Made by a program: the position numbers and the translations under genes. From positions 186,001-250,000 of the forward strand of contig VWZL01002002.1 in assembly GCA_013396915.1 (NCBI GenBank): a stretch of DNA of 64,000 nt, read 5' to 3'. Below are positions 26,253 through 40,700 of the stretch, in pieces. The notes beneath the pieces were generated by a model that saw only the letters and a program-made list of their open reading frames with translations, was not told the DNA's origin and did no database searches. Source of the DNA: Stercorarius parasiticus. Lineage: Eukaryota > Chordata > Aves > Charadriiformes > Stercorariidae. The stretch's first letter is position 1, and the number at the start of each line of letters is the position of its first letter.

Positions 26253-28940
26253 TAAATGTGAGACACATCTTTTTTTTCAGCTATAGGAATAACTAAATGC
26301 AAGACAGATAAGCGTATATCATTTCTTCTTTGGCTTATACCTGCAGCCATTCACATATCCAGACTCCCTTTTGTTCTCCAGTTTATTATTCCACTTCTCC
26401 AGTATATTATTCCACAATTAAAAGCGATACAGAGGATTTAAAAGGTATCATGGACCTAATGAATCCAGCAAAAAATTTTGCTAGACAAAAAATTTGACTA
26501 CAATTTGCTTCCACATGTTTCTTAAATGTAATTTAATAGTCTAATTCCAACTGGCTGAAGATCCCATTGATCACAGCCCCTAGACTGCTGGAAAGCAGAC
26601 TTGCACATTTTGGAATAATCCCATGAGACAGTGTCCCACAGAGACGAGGGGGCCAGGAGAGCTGGCTGATTTCCAAGGGTCACCTCCTTGAGGTTCAAGA
26701 GTAGTTCATCCTGATGAACAAGAAATCAGGCAAAGGTGGCAGGTGGCCTGCACAGATGAACAAGAAGCTCCTGGAAAAAATTAAAACATAAAAAAGAGAC
26801 ATAAAAAGGTGGAAGTAGCAACAGATGACCTGAGATGTATATAGAGACACTGCCTAGGCATGCAGGGATGGACTTAGTGTGCTGTGGAAGTGGGTCAATG
26901 TCATTGCAAGGCCACTCGATCCATAATAAAAGAACTTCCATTTTGGATTAGGCCATAAAAATACTTGGAGAACACAAAGATTTAGGCTTTACTTCAGAAA
27001 GCTGCTAACCACACTTTTGACTTTAAGTATACTTACTGAACAAATACAGATATGCTTAGGGTAGTGCTCAGGAATCAGCTTAAATCTACCAGAACTGTTA
27101 GCTCCAGCAGCATTCCTCCTGATTTGCATTGCTGTTCAGTATGTGAGGGGAGACCTAAATCCCAGAAGGCTCAAAATTGTTATGAATTTCCTTTTTTAGC
27201 ACAGCACTTCTGCAGAAAACCAAATGCCTGACAAATCTGCATCTTAAAATTATTTTACATCTTGTTATTTGTGTCTAGCCTCAAGCAGAAGTTAGTTTTA
27301 CTGCCTAATCTTCATATCTTTGAAACACAAGGTGAAGATTAAAGGTGCTGACACAAATGTGTTAAAGCACTCTTTGGGAGCATTGTTGTGGTAAAATAAA
27401 GGATCACACTTTGTCTTTTTAATTTAGTGGTGTTTTGATCAGTATTTCAGTGAAGCAGTTCTCTGTCAGCATATGAAAGTCCATTTACTCTTTGGTTGGT
27501 TTTTTTTTCCCTGGGTTTATGTCCCAACATACCAAAATAGAATCAACTGCAAATACTCTGGTGAAACAACATTCTGTTGCTCAACATCATAAAAGAACAT
27601 TTTAACTATTTATTGTTCATTTCAGTCCACCACGATGTTATAAGAGTTGTTAAATACATGGTTTGAAAGCTTTTTCTCTGTTTCAGAGGTCTTTGCTGGG
27701 GTTATTAAAACAGGAAGAGACTCTTGTAGTTTTTAACACTTGAGGTTGCTAATGGCTTCGTGCCCAGTTGCTCCAGGAGTGGGCCTGAGCCCCAGGCCAG
27801 GGGCTTGCCTTGCCTCAGGATGGACTCACCACGTCCCCTCTGTATGGCTTTCAGCATGCGGTTGGCTCAAAGTCTTCCCTGGCACCCCTCTATTAGCAAT
27901 AAAGATGGGGGAATTCGAGAAGACCGGGGGGGGCAATTTTTGAGTCTCTTGAAATAATGAAAAGACTGTGCTACAGACTGGCAGAATGGTGGGATTTTTA
28001 GTGGCATGAAAATGAGTGCGGCTACTGCAGGTACCACTGCGGGAGGTGCTGGGGGCGACCTGGTGGAGACCACACAGGGTATGGGGAGACAAAACTAGTC
28101 CAGTGATACCAGTAAAACTGGGAGGGAGTTGGGAGCAAAATGTCCAAGATCACATCCAAGTTTGCTTTCTGAGAAAACTAGTTTTTTTGCCAAAGACAAA
28201 TCCCCCAAGAGTGAGCTAATATTTTTATAACATAGGAAAGCAGGGGACTAGGTTTTGGAAGAGAACTGGGAAAGCAAGTTACTTGTCACTGTCAGGCTAC
28301 CTAGTCACTCTCTGCTATACGTAATTTAATATTGTAGTTGACCTATAAACATTTCCAAGACCAATTTAGCTAAGACTAACCCTCCCCATGTGGGTTATTT
28401 TCACCCTTGTCAAACTCCCAAGCTTCCTCATCAGGCCACAAAAAGCAAAACTGACCTTGCCCCAGTGCCACATCTTGAAGGCTCAGTGAGGAGTTATTCA
28501 AGCGCTGCTCCTCCCAGTATTCCTATTGCTGTCTGGGCATGAAGTCACCTAGCCTGGGATCCATCCAGCTGAGGCATGTCCAGGATGGCAGGATGGATTT
28601 AGTGGGCAGATTAACAAGACCAGGAAATACCAAGTGAAATCGTCTCTCTCCATGTTGCAGTGGCTGGCTGGATCTCCACCCAGTGGTGGCTGAAATCCCA
28701 GAGCCCTGCCTGTCTATAGCACATGGTGGCCCTGGAAAAGGTGTCCCTCGAGGGCAAATTCTTTCCAAGTGGGTCTCTGAAGTTTCAGGCTTACGGTTCA
28801 GCACTCCCTGCGTGGTATTATGTACCACAGTCATTTCCCATTCCCAACCACTTCTCCACCTAATGCAACTGAAATGTATATTCAGCATGCTTGATTTAAC
28901 ATGCTATTAATCAGCCACATTAAACAGCCTTTACAGTTTC
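26253..28940 (+). other. Intron block with GC-richer patch at 27.75-28.1 kb
   Basis: AT-rich DNA with a small tandem duplication at 26376-26417. A GC-richer section at about 27750-28100 holds overlapping frames on both strands (up to 88 codons), as does 28523-28910 (up to 121 codons on the minus strand). None shows a domain or splice signals that I recognise. Confidence 0.5.
26376..26417. repeat. 21-bp tandem duplication, two copies
   Basis: CTCCAGTTTATTATTCCACTT is followed directly by a second copy differing at three positions (one in the middle, two at the end). A local slippage product. Confidence 0.85.
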
Positions 28941-29023
28941 ACACAATCACACAGAATCACATAGAATCACAGAATGGTTGGGGTTGGAAGGGACCTTAAA
29001 GATCATCTAGTTCCAACCCCCCT
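28941..29023 (-). mobile_element. CR1 LINE 3'-end fragment with repeated octamers
   Basis: ACACAATCACACAGAATCAC then ATAGAATCACAGAATGG and GTTGGAAGGGACCTTAAAGA through TTCCAACCCCCC. Three to four degenerate terminal octamers precede a CR1 3' end of about 60 bp. Confidence 0.92.
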
Positions 29024-32000
29024 TTTCATAAGTCATGGATGGGATTTCATAAGTCCCATGGCCTCTGGAGGAAATTATTTTATTTAAATGTCTAATATTA
29101 ATATACTGGAAAGAGATGCTCTTTTATTTACAGGGTACAATTATGTTTTTATATCAAAGTTTTATTTTTCTTTGGCAAAAATACTTTATCGGTTTCCTCA
29201 GTACATTTCACTTTTATAATCTCCATCACAAAACTGATTGGATTATGTTACACATCTTGCATTTCCTTTGGTTTTGCAGTTTTATTTTATAGCAGAGGCT
29301 TAAAGAATTGCTTAGAGTCTTTCTCTACTTGCTCTCTGCTTCTCAGATTTATTTTAAGATATCGTTTATAGAGTTTGGTGTGGTTTCATTTGCCTCTCAG
29401 TTCACAGAGCCCTCCATTATTTTGAGCTGTTTTTCTGAGCACTTCTGGGCACCCTTCATTTCATGAGAAAGCGTGAAAGGCACAGTGATGGGCAACGTGA
29501 TCGCTTCTTCCAGGGTAGGAGGCTTCTTGAGATCATTCCTCCCTTTTGAAAGCGCAACATAAACTCAACAAATTCTGTGCCAAACAAGCATTACTATTCT
29601 ATTTGAATACTGCAGTATTTTGCATAATTGCTGCTGTAGTGTGCCATTGGCAGCGTATTAGCAATATGCTTTAACCTACTGGCATATAATAAAAATAACT
29701 GCAGGTATAAGGATCTTTCTTGATTGAATATTGTCCTAGATTTCCAACAACTTGCTTCTTTATTCCTTCTTATTCTTAATGCATACGTGTGTCCATTTTT
29801 ATCACTGGCCTACAAAAGCCAGTCCAAACAACAGAAAATAAACCTGAACAATTATTTTCTGATACTTTGCATTTCATTAAACTGTGATTATACCTCTTAA
29901 TTTTTCCTACATACTGTATGAAAAAAAATCATTTATGCTTATGGAACATAATCTTTTGATGAATACATCATATTACATACATACATACAAGATTACATAG
30001 TGTGATATTTCTTTTGAATCAAAGGGCTTCTTTTCTACAGAAATGTATCTTCTTGATGACTTTGATTACCTTCCTCCATGAAATAAGCTATTTTGTTTCA
30101 GTGCAATAGAATGAATCTGAGATGGATGTTGCTCTACAGCTCTTCTCCTGCAAAAGATCTAGCTTCCATAAAACATTTCTAGGCATGTTTAAATGAAGTT
30201 AATTTTAAGTCCAGAGGATACTATTTACATTCATTTCATCAAAGAATGTTTCTCAGTGATCACATTTGAGGCAGTCATTACTGTACAGAAAAAAATGATT
30301 ATTTAGTCTGAAATTCTCACTTAAAATTCAGAACAAACGGTGCAAATTTTGCTTGAGTTGAGAACTTAAGAAGCATTCTCAAGCATATTAAAAATGTTAA
30401 AAGGCAAAAATACAAAGCTACAGCAGATCCGGTCATTCATTTTGGTCTGAATTTTTGTTTATCTTCATTCAAGGAAAAAGCCCTGTGTCAAATAAGAAAA
30501 AAATATCTGCTGATGGAAGGCAACATATGCAGCTCTGCATTGCTGAATTATGTCAGTGTAACTGCAACAAATTTGGTTCCAGAGATGTTTAAAGAATAAA
30601 TCCATGTGTTCAGAGGGGTTGGGAGAGAGAGCCAAGGATATAAATTTGCCCTTCCACGTGATCCAGAACATCAACATGCAGCACTTGATAAGTTTAGAGA
30701 GGGGAAAATGGGAGGGATCTCAGATCCTCAGTAACACCCAGGACAACCTTTGCTTCTGGAGGCAAATCACAGATAGAGAAAAAAGTTTGAATGACCAAAA
30801 TATACCAAATACACTTGTTGTCTTGATTTGTTCATTCAGTCATGTTATTCCTAATCTATGTGGTAACTCCAATAACCACTAGGACAACAAAACTGCCTTT
30901 TTTTTTTTTATCTTTCCCTTCACTATTTCAAAAAAACTGCTAACTCCCTTTTAGAATCTATCTCTAATGACTAGGGTACATATACCTTCTCAGATTATCA
31001 GCATATCCTAAATCTTACATTTTTCTCATGTTTGTATTCACCTTCATCAGATTTTTTAAACTATGGGCTTGACTTAGATCCATTTTGAAGTTTGTCCTGC
31101 ATAGACTGAAAGACTAGCACTTGCCTTTCTTCCCATCTCCCCTCAAGTTATTCTTTAGACTTACACAGTCTTTTCTCAGTTTATTTTTTTTCTTTGTTAA
31201 GAGGAAGCCGGTGACACCAACTTACACATCTGCAGAGGAGCTGCATCCCTTTTCCTAGCTTGGTACTTTTCCTCTTGCAGAAGATGATATATGGTATCAC
31301 ATGACTGATGTTTTCTTCCACAAAAGCCTGGACACCATAATCACACTCATGCTCAGAGATTACAAAATTTGGAGAAGAATAGCCTGTTCTCTTATTATTG
31401 CTTTTTTTTTTTTTACTGGTGTTTAATCTTCTTTCTTACTTTTTTTCATCTCCCATGAAACCTGAAGCAGCACACCATAGCCAAAGCAACTAACAGTAAA
31501 ACCACCTTATTTTTTTCATGGGTTTTAATCAATTTATACCACAGCGGAACAGAAAACATATTCACATCCTTCTTATGGCATTTAAATTGTGAGTCCTTTC
31601 TTATCCAATAATTTGTGCCGCTAATACAAATGAAAACCTTTGGTTTATAATTCAAAAAGTAAATTCCTAAAAGATACAGAAAACTGATGGTTTTGCCTGC
31701 AGGCAAACAGAAATAGCACTTCAAGTCATTCGTTCAGTTTAAATCTTGACAGCCTGAGCTTGTTCCTATCAGCTATTACATGTGAGATTTCCACCCTTTA
31801 TTACTGCATGGCTGCTTACATTTGATTTAAGAAATAATCAGAATTTGGATTCAGTGTGTTCTTGCAGAAAGACGAAGCCTTCTGTAGATACTCAGCTGTG
31901 CTTCTGTTAGCTTAAAAAGAAAAAATACATTTAGAAAAAAGTCAGAAACAGATGCCATGTTCATTTTTCCACATTTGAGTTTTAGTGAAGCAGGCATCAT

Positions 32001-35000
32001 AGAAGCAGTATCCAGTTTCACAACCGCTGTTTGGTAACTGTCTTATTAACTTTATGGAGGTCTTAAAAGTAAGAACATAGGGTTCATGACACAGAACAGA
32101 GAAGGGTTTATCCTAACATGGCAAATGAACAGCAGGGTTCTTCATTTTCAGGAGTTTAGTAGATCTTTAATTGCAGCAGAGATGCAGGGGAAGGTTGTGC
32201 TTCAGAGCACCACTTTGTGGGCTAGTAATGAGGCATTGGGTCTCGCATAATGTAACACCTCTAATTGTACAGAAGGCTGTAATTCAGCCTGGGAGCTGCT
32301 GATGTACTGCAAGGCACAATTTAGGTGGCTTACAAACAGGAACAGAAATATGATGCTGGGTTATAGATTTAGTATTCTGTGAATAAATAAGGAAGGCTGT
32401 GTAAATGAGAGGCTGTAACTTGTTATACATTTTAAAGTCTTATGAATAATATCAGGAGAAGAGATTTAAAGTCTATTTAGTTTAAGAGAAAATAGATTGT
32501 TCAGTAAGATTACAAATACCACATTACAAAGGGCTATGCTGTGTGCAGCACAGAGGGGCAATAGCAACATATTACTATGCAGTGAATTATTAACAATAAA
32601 ATTAGCACACAAGTTTATTTCTTGGGGAATTCTGGAGCATACTTTCTGAAAATATGCTATCCAGCCTGCCCGGACTGATCCTTAGATAGCGCTGTTGGTG
32701 CATAATGTGAAATGTAATTTTATTTTTTAAAGAATAGGTTACAAATTGCATGCCTTTTTTGGTAGATTAGGTCGCTGGTATTCCCAGAACTTCTGGCAAA
32801 AGCATTGGCTATTTTACTGACAAGTAACAAATGTATTCATAAACGTGTGTGAATTTATTATGAGTCCTAAGAAACGAGCAATTTATAATATCTATTGGCA
32901 TAAAAATGTATGTTGCATTTTTCAGCCTTGCAAGAGCGAGATTATTCTAGGAAACAGCATGACAAACATGAATCATACATTGTCAGAGCAGCGCCCCTCC
33001 TGTAACTACTTTTAAGTGTTAGCAGTGTCATTGAGGCAACAGGAGATTAAGCCTCTACCCTTGGGATCCTCAAAGGCAATGCCTGCATTAACCTTCATCT
33101 CTTTGTGACTACAAATAGCCATGCAGCAAAGTAGTATTGATTGTGTGCATTAGATCAGTCAACACTGTTTTGTTCAGCCCACCCTGATGAACTCATTCCA
33201 GACGTTTTTAGACCAGTACATATTGACCTGAATGTTCTTACTCTGATTTAGAGCTGAAGAGGGTCAGGTGACATCAGCTTCATGCAAAGGATGATTAAAG
33301 CTGTCAGAGAGAGGACTTTAAGGTAGATAGCTAAGTATACCACCATATTTTTTTCCAAATTCTTTCTTTTGTTGGGAAGACGGATTTTTGCAAAATTTAG
33401 CAACTATTAGCATATCACAGGAAAAAACAAATTAAAATTTACAGCGGTGTCATGGAGTTATTTTCATTCTCCAGCGTTTGTTTCCTTTGCTCACTTGAAC
33501 AAAGGTACCAAACTGAGCATGTTTGGAGTCAGGAGTGTTCTTACATGAAGGAAAACGAGTTCTTAATTTTGATTCTTGCAAGAATCTCACTTTGAATCTA
33601 AGCGTTCATTTCTTTCTGACTGGAAACAACATACAGATGTGGTGTACAAATTAAATTCAGTTTAGCTTCCTTATCATTCTGTTGGGCTTCTGGAGACTTC
33701 TCTTGGGTGGTGTGGGAAGAAACTGTAGTCCATAAGTATCTAAGAAGGTGTTCATACGTGTAGTCTAAATTAATTTTTCTCCAAGTCACAACACTTACCA
33801 ATACTTAGTTCAGCTGTGAGAATCCATCCCATTGTTCCTGTTGTCTTTGCAATTTATGGATTCATAAAGGAAAATACAGTAAAGTCAGGTACAAACTATA
33901 ATCAGCTACTGAAACTCTATTAGGTGGATATGTCACTGTTTTTTAGTTCCAGCTCTCTGGAAACAGATTATTATACAACCTTCAAATGACTTAGAGCTTT
34001 TGTATTTTCCTCTCTTCTTGCTGCCTAAAATTTAAGCCACCCACTAATGAGGATTATTGGAAACTATTTCTTTTACTGTTCTTCTCCATGCCTCCCTTTC
34101 CTACCACAACCCAAAACCCTTCCATCTCATGTGATATAACAGTAGCGCACTCAGTATCCAACATGACCAAAAATATTTTCACTGTTATATCAAAACCAAC
34201 TTTTGCATATGCTGATTTATGTTTTATCTTAGCCTCTTGACACTGTGAAAATCAGCACAGGGAAGAGGCAGTTTCTTTAGAGCATTTCTTTCCTGTATTG
34301 AAAGTTACCTTTTATTCAGTTTTTCAGCTGTCAGATTTTAGAGATAATTCTGGACGGATTACTCAGTCACGCTGCTAACTGATGGCTAAAGATTATCGGT
34401 CCTATGAATTCATGCAGAAATAAATTCTAGGAGCTCCTGAAACTTGTACTTATGTCAAGAAGTTGATGTTTGCAAAATATGTAACAAGATTCAGATTTTT
34501 CTAGGAAACTAGCTAAATTTGGTCATATGCTATGTACATCTGTAACAAAACGATTCTATAGAGTAAACCAGAAGAAATTAAAAGGGTCAAACCTTGCTTT
34601 ATCTTGGGCTGACTTTGAAAACACTCATAATATTGCATCTGGTTTTCAGTGCACTGTGCCGGCATGCTAGGTTAGGCAGCTTGACATCAGGTACTGCAGA
34701 CAGTACCCTATGCTAAATGTTCTCTGAAAACCTTTTCCTGCACAGATTGCCCTGGCACTAACCTATCATGGGCTTAGGCACTAAGTAGAACTGGCTAAAT
34801 AAAATGTACTGCATCAACAGCCAGTGACTTCTGCAGGGTTTTTTTAAATAAAAAAATAATTTTAAAAAAACCAAACTTGATACTTTTGCACATACCTTTT
34901 TTTTTCCGGACATATAGAATGCTTAAAAATCATATTCTATGTATGCTGAGCCAAATATTCCATTTCTTTACCTTCAAAACTCTGAAAAGGATAAAGGCAG

Positions 35001-36990
35001 CTCCATCTTGCAGCATATTAAATGCAGAGTAAGTGCATTAGTGCAAACCGAACCCTAGGGTAAGCACAAGCACTCATAGACAGAAAATGTTCCAACCAGG
35101 CATTGGGGGACCAACCATCATTTCAGTTTTCTGTATCACAAGAAAATAGATTGATAGGATCCACATCACCTACAGATATATTGGAAATTTAACTTCTTTA
35201 AGGGTGCAAACTTTTCCTCATGGGGCTGGGGAAAACCTGTGGCTTCAGGAAGTGATCTAAGTTATTCTCAATGTTAAATAATTAACCTTGTCATAAATCA
35301 TAAGATATTAGAAAAAATGGGTCTTTTTTGTCAGTCAAAATGCATAATCTGCTGCAATACTTTCATAAGGGACTAAATACATGTTATACATACATATTAA
35401 GGATTATGTATAGATCTGCATATAGAGACTCTGGTAGCCAAAGGGACAACCTTATTTAAGCAAACCTCTGTTTATCCCTAGAGTGCTTACTAGTCTAGTA
35501 GCTTATCTATGTAATAAATTCTTCAGTAATTAGTAAAATTTTGTTTTAGTAAACTTAAATATTCCAGTTATGAAGTTTAATCAGATTTGGATTAATTATG
35601 ATCTGAGAGTAGAAGAGATGAAGCATGTGCTAATTGAAGGACACCGCTCATTGCCACTGCAATGATTCAGAGGCACTACAGAACAAAAGTGCAGAACAAA
35701 GGAGAACCTAAAGCATTTCTGTGTGAGCTGCAACATCAGTTTTTACTGTAGCATATAACATACTTGTGTTATGGCATCAACTTTTGTTCCTCGCATGATA
35801 GCTGTGCCTCAAGTGAGATGTTGGGACATGTCACTAGTTAATATCGGCTGCTGAAACATGCCTGGAACAGATAAATGAAACCACCTGTGTGGCTGGCAGA
35901 TGGGGATTAGCTCCTGAATGCTGGACTTCTTTTAAAATGGGAATTAGATAGAAGCAGCAACGAATTACATGGCAAAACTTATTTCTCAGGAGTGAAGCAC
36001 CAATAACTTACAGACATGCTTATTTAGACTGGTAGCCTTTGTACTTGGTTCCTCCTGTCTCATCTGGTATTTGTCCCAGACTTCCATATTCTGTGACTCC
36101 AGTGAGCTGTTGCAGATAGATAGCCCCTAATGTCTGCATATGCAGAAATTTCAGGTTTCTTGTCATGGAGCAGAAAGGATCTAAATGACAGAAACTCTAG
36201 CTCCTAGATCACTAGCAGGAATCCCAAAGCTGGAAGCATCAGCTCCAGCTGATATTTTCAAGGTGGAAGCTCCTATTTCACTGAGGATACATGGAGGACC
36301 TAATGACCTCTACTTTATATAACATTTCCATCACTTTAAAGCTCCTTCTCACCTTTTAAACTCTCAATTGTGCACTTTTTGATTCTCTCTGTCTACCCCC
36401 ATCCTGTTATAAAATGCTATGTCCGAAGCTGGCACAGCGCAGCAACTGAGGGATTGATCGGCTCTGATGAAAGACGCTTTAGTGTGTTCCCACACTAAAC
36501 AGTATCTCAGTTCTTGCGCTCTTGAAACTTTTTTTTTTTTGCAACACGTAGCCAGTTATCCTCCAAACCATATATGTGTAAAGCAGTTCTTGTTCTCGAA
36601 TTCTCACTGGACTTATCTTTTCTTTTTTAAATTTGTCTATACTGATGTCAGACTATTTCTCCAACTTATCAAACAATTTTCAGATCTTAACTCTGTTTGC
36701 TGGACTGTTTAAAAAACAGCTTTTTGTCATCTATTTTACATGCATAGTATCTATTTTGTTGTTCAAATCATTTATGCAAACCAAAACTGAACAAAACATA
36801 GCACTGAGTGTTCCTAGTATTTAATGTGCCCCTCTTTCCCATTAGCATAATTCTTTGTCCATGGGCATGTTAGGTCTTTTTGGATTAATGTGTATTTACC
36901 TTAAGGTAATCTTATTTTCCCAGTTTGAACATGATACTCTCATATAGGACAATATCAAAAGCTTTAAAAATCAGGCTAAATCATATAACT
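29024..36990 (+). other. Intron block, 8 kb, no mobile element recognised
   Basis: The longest stretch in the window without a visible transposon. AT-rich, with T12-T14 runs at about 30898, 31401 and 36529, a short ATAC repeat at about 29975-29988 and an inverted repeat at 34837-34872. Sections at about 29400-29680, 32880-33110 and 35640-35890 have balanced composition and few homopolymers, the texture of conserved non-coding DNA, but I cannot test conservation. Short frames only. Confidence 0.5.
34837..34872. repeat. Perfect 12-bp inverted repeat (hairpin)
   Basis: GGTTTTTTTAAA and TTTAAAAAAACC are exact reverse complements separated by the 12-base spacer TAAAAAAATAAT. It could fold as a small A/U hairpin or be chance in AT-rich DNA. 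Confidence 0.85.
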
Positions 36991-37715
36991 CCATACACCA
37001 GTGCAGGCTAGGGGCTGATCTGCTGGAGAGCAGCTCTGTAGAGAGAGACCTTGGAGTCCTGGTGGACAAGTGGATCATGAGGCAACAATATGCCCTTGTG
37101 GCCAAGAAGGTCAATGGTCTCCTGGGGTGCATTAAAAAGAGCGTGGCCAGCAGGTCGAGGGAGGTCATCTTCCCCCTCTACTCTGCCTTGGTGAGGCTGC
37201 ATCTGGAGTACTGTGTCCAGTTCAGGGCTCCCCTTTTCAAGAAGGACAGGGAACTGCTGGAGAGAGTCCAGGGGAGGGCTACAAAGATGATCAAGGGAAT
37301 GAAACATCTCTCTTATGAGGAAAGGCTGAGAGACCTGAGTCTGTTTAGCCTGGAGAAGAGAAAACTGAGAGTGCATCTTATCGGTGCTTATAAATATCTA
37401 AAGGGTGGGTGTCAAGAGGATGGGGCCAGGCTCTTCTCAGTGGTGCCCAGTGACAGGACAAAGGGCAATGGGCACAAGCTGGAACACAGGAAGTTCCATC
37501 TAAACATGAGGAGGAGCTTCTTTACTTGGAGGGTGACAGAGCACTGGAACAGGCTGCCCAGAGATGTTGTGGAGTCTCCTTCTCTAGAGATATCCAAAAC
37601 CTGCCTGGACGCATTCCTGTCCAGCCTGCTCTGGGTGAACCTGCTTTGGCAGGGGGGTTGGACTAGGTGATCTTCAGAGGTCCCTTCCAATGCCTACAGT
37701 TCTGTGAATCTGTGA
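36991..37715 (+). mobile_element. CR1 LINE, 0.7 kb, ORF2 C-terminus in sense
   Basis: The plus strand carries a continuous 202-codon frame at 37062-37670, including [20 protein letters not shown], then [20 protein letters not shown] and [20 protein letters not shown], the CR1 ORF2 C-terminal domain. It ends in the CR1 3' untranslated end (GGTCCCTTCCAATGCCTACA). The reverse transcriptase is absent. Same orientation as RALYL. The unbroken frame suggests a relatively young copy. Confidence 0.95.
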
Positions 37716-40700
37716 TTACTCTTCTTATATCCACTAAGTCAGTTATCATGTCAAAGGGGTAAGTTTTGAATGAGAAACAACATTTTGAGCTTGCAATACT
37801 TTAGTCTCCATCTGTGATTTGAGGGTTGTATTTTATTTTGTACAAGAATTTTTATGTTTCAATAAATAACAGAATCATTTAGCTCTGTGGAAGAGAACTT
37901 CCCAGGGAACTCTTATATTTTCATATTGATACAGTATTTCAATATTACACAACAGTCATGAAGAAAATATTTTTGTGTTGTTTTTCGAGCCAGAATCATC
38001 AATTGCAATGTCAACCATCAGTTGGAAGTTCAGCTTAGTAAATTTATTAAGAACAATTGTAAAAATTGACATAAAGCTGTAAATTATTCCTCCATACCCT
38101 CTGCTTCTGAAACACTTCTGGCAGATCTATACAGATGGTCTAATATTTATGTATTCCAGAATATAATAGTGGTTCTTAATAAAATTTGCAACATTTATAA
38201 TGATATTCATGGAATTTTCAGAAGACAGAATGAGCTTCTTCCCTAATTCTATCTGACAACAGGTACTGCTGTCCAGAAAAATTATCTTTGGTTAAAACCA
38301 CTTAAAGTCACAGAAACTATTATAAACAGCAAGGACAGAAGGAGGGAAAGAGAGAAGGAAGGAAGGAAGGAAGGAAGGAAGGAAGGAAGGAAGGAAGGAA
38401 GGAAGGAAGGAAGGAATAATGGATTGCGTAGTGTACACAAGCAATGGCTATTTCAGTCTCAACAGATAGTAGGAGCTATGTGAAATAATATTTCTTCCGT
38501 AAATTAAGACATGCTTTTATTAAGCCTGCTTGTATGGTATACAAATAGTGGTAGTTACCAAAAGTTATAATGCACATGCTTTAAAAAGGAAAGGAATTAG
38601 AGGACAAAATGTGAGCAATACTGCTTAAAAATTTCTGAAGATGTTTTCTGATCACTAATGACTGTTGACTTCAAACCACAAAGCCAACACGCAGAGAAAA
38701 ATGCAACCCTGATTGATCACTGTCAATGGCAAACTACCTCACTTTCTTTGAAAGATCCCTTGAGTTGTTCTTGGTTATAATTTTAAAATTAAACACATTG
38801 GCAAACAGGCTGAGCCATAAATCTGAATATTCTTTAACTTCATATATTTTTACTAAATCTTTGGTTCCTAAAGCTGTACAGCGTAAAGAGATAGACAGAT
38901 AGTCAGACACATCAATCATACAAAATATATACTAAAACTATACAGCCAATTCATCAAGCGACTGAAGTCCAAAATGCTTTTTAGTTGGCCTAATTTCCTA
39001 CACAGCTTGAATGAAAAGCTTCAATCCTCTGGATTCCTGTTAGAGGTATTAACTTTTCCAACGCCCTCCAAACCTGCAGTCTGTACAGGTCAAACAGAAA
39101 ATGTGTGACGTCAGCAACACGCTCAGATTATCCTCGTTGGGAATTCTGATTTGAAGATTGTAACCCAAAATGGTGGCTTATCTAAAAATATTTTGGTTCC
39201 TGACCATCACCTTCCCTGATTCAGGGTAGACAGTTTCATTATACTAAAAAGTCAAAATAAGAACCCTAACAAATGCCTTAAATTCCACATTTTTTTCTTA
39301 CTAAGTCCCTAAAGATGAAATTATATGGTCACCAAGAGGAAGAATATATTGATTCATAATGAGTTACCTTGGAGAATGCTTGGCTAAAATCCATTTGCTT
39401 GTGTAAAGCACGGATATTGTTAGAAATGTTATCCACTTTTTCCTGTAAATGGGTTTTGGGAAGGAGAGGGGAGTATTCTTTAATAAGAAATGGTGTTGAC
39501 TTATGTATCTTGGGTCAGGCCTCAGATATAAAAAGCCATCTTGCATGTAATCTTAATAGGACAATTATGCAAGGAAAGTGGAGTTTACTTTGGGATCTTC
39601 CTGTCCTTAAATGATCTGTTTACAAGTCAAAGAGGAATTCACATGCCCTTAGTCTAGTCACGTTTCCTTGTACGTTTGCCTGCAAACCTTGAAAAATTTG
39701 TCCATCTACATGTTCAGACCATGTCAAAGGTAGGATTTAGATAACTGGCAAACTTTAGATATACACAAACTTAGCAGCAAAGAAAATCACAAAATATATT
39801 AATCAGATCTTGTAAAATGTCTGTCCAAGACAGGTTGCAAAGGCTAAAATACTAAATGGGAAATTTCTAGGGTCCCTATTTTAAACACAGAGTGTGGCTG
39901 TACTGTAGCATATCAATGGGTATAAATTGATTACCTACGCCTGTTTGGTTTACAGTGACTGATTTTAATTGAGCAATTTGCATAGTGTAAAAACCCTTTA
40001 TCCTCCTGCAAAAAGTTACCCATTATATGCAGATAAAAAAGTCAAATCTTTCAGAAAATCAAAGGAAAACACCACGTCAGTCTGCCATGTCCCAGTCATG
40101 CTACCAATTAGCCTGCCTCCTTCCTATTCAAACTGATATATTGAATCGACATTTTGACAAACTGACATTTTCTGATGGGAAAACCATTTCAGAAAAGAAA
40201 GAAAAATCCTGCTCACTCCAGTTTCTTTACCATTCCTACATAATTGAAACATTATTCCCTTTGTTTACTGTCCAACCTAGTATTTCTTTCATGCACAATA
40301 CATTTTTGCAAGAAAGAAAATTTCCATTTTAACTTTTTTCCTGAAGGTGTATGACAGCCCTTCTCACAGCTTCTCAGGATTACGGGTTTTGAGATATCAT
40401 ATTTAGTTATGCAAAACTTCCTCAAAACTCTGGAGAATTCGGTGTACTGGAGGCTGGGGAAAAAAAAAAAAGCTAAAATACCTATAATATATATTGATAA
40501 ATGTCACAACTAAGGATGATATAGGATGTTATTTTATATGGTGTTGCAGTTTTAAAACCTTTATTAATTTGCCATATACTGAATTACCAATTTAAATAAA
40601 AGGCCAACAGATAATTGTATTCCTTTACTACGAGGAACACTTGAACTAATTTAAAGTAATGCAGCAAATTATCTAAAACCATTTAGTCAAATATACTAAA

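Noticed and set aside
37062..37670. 202-codon plus-strand ORF as a possible exon of RALYL
   Set aside because: It is CR1 ORF2 sequence ending in a CR1 3' end, with no splice sites joining it to the RALYL frame.
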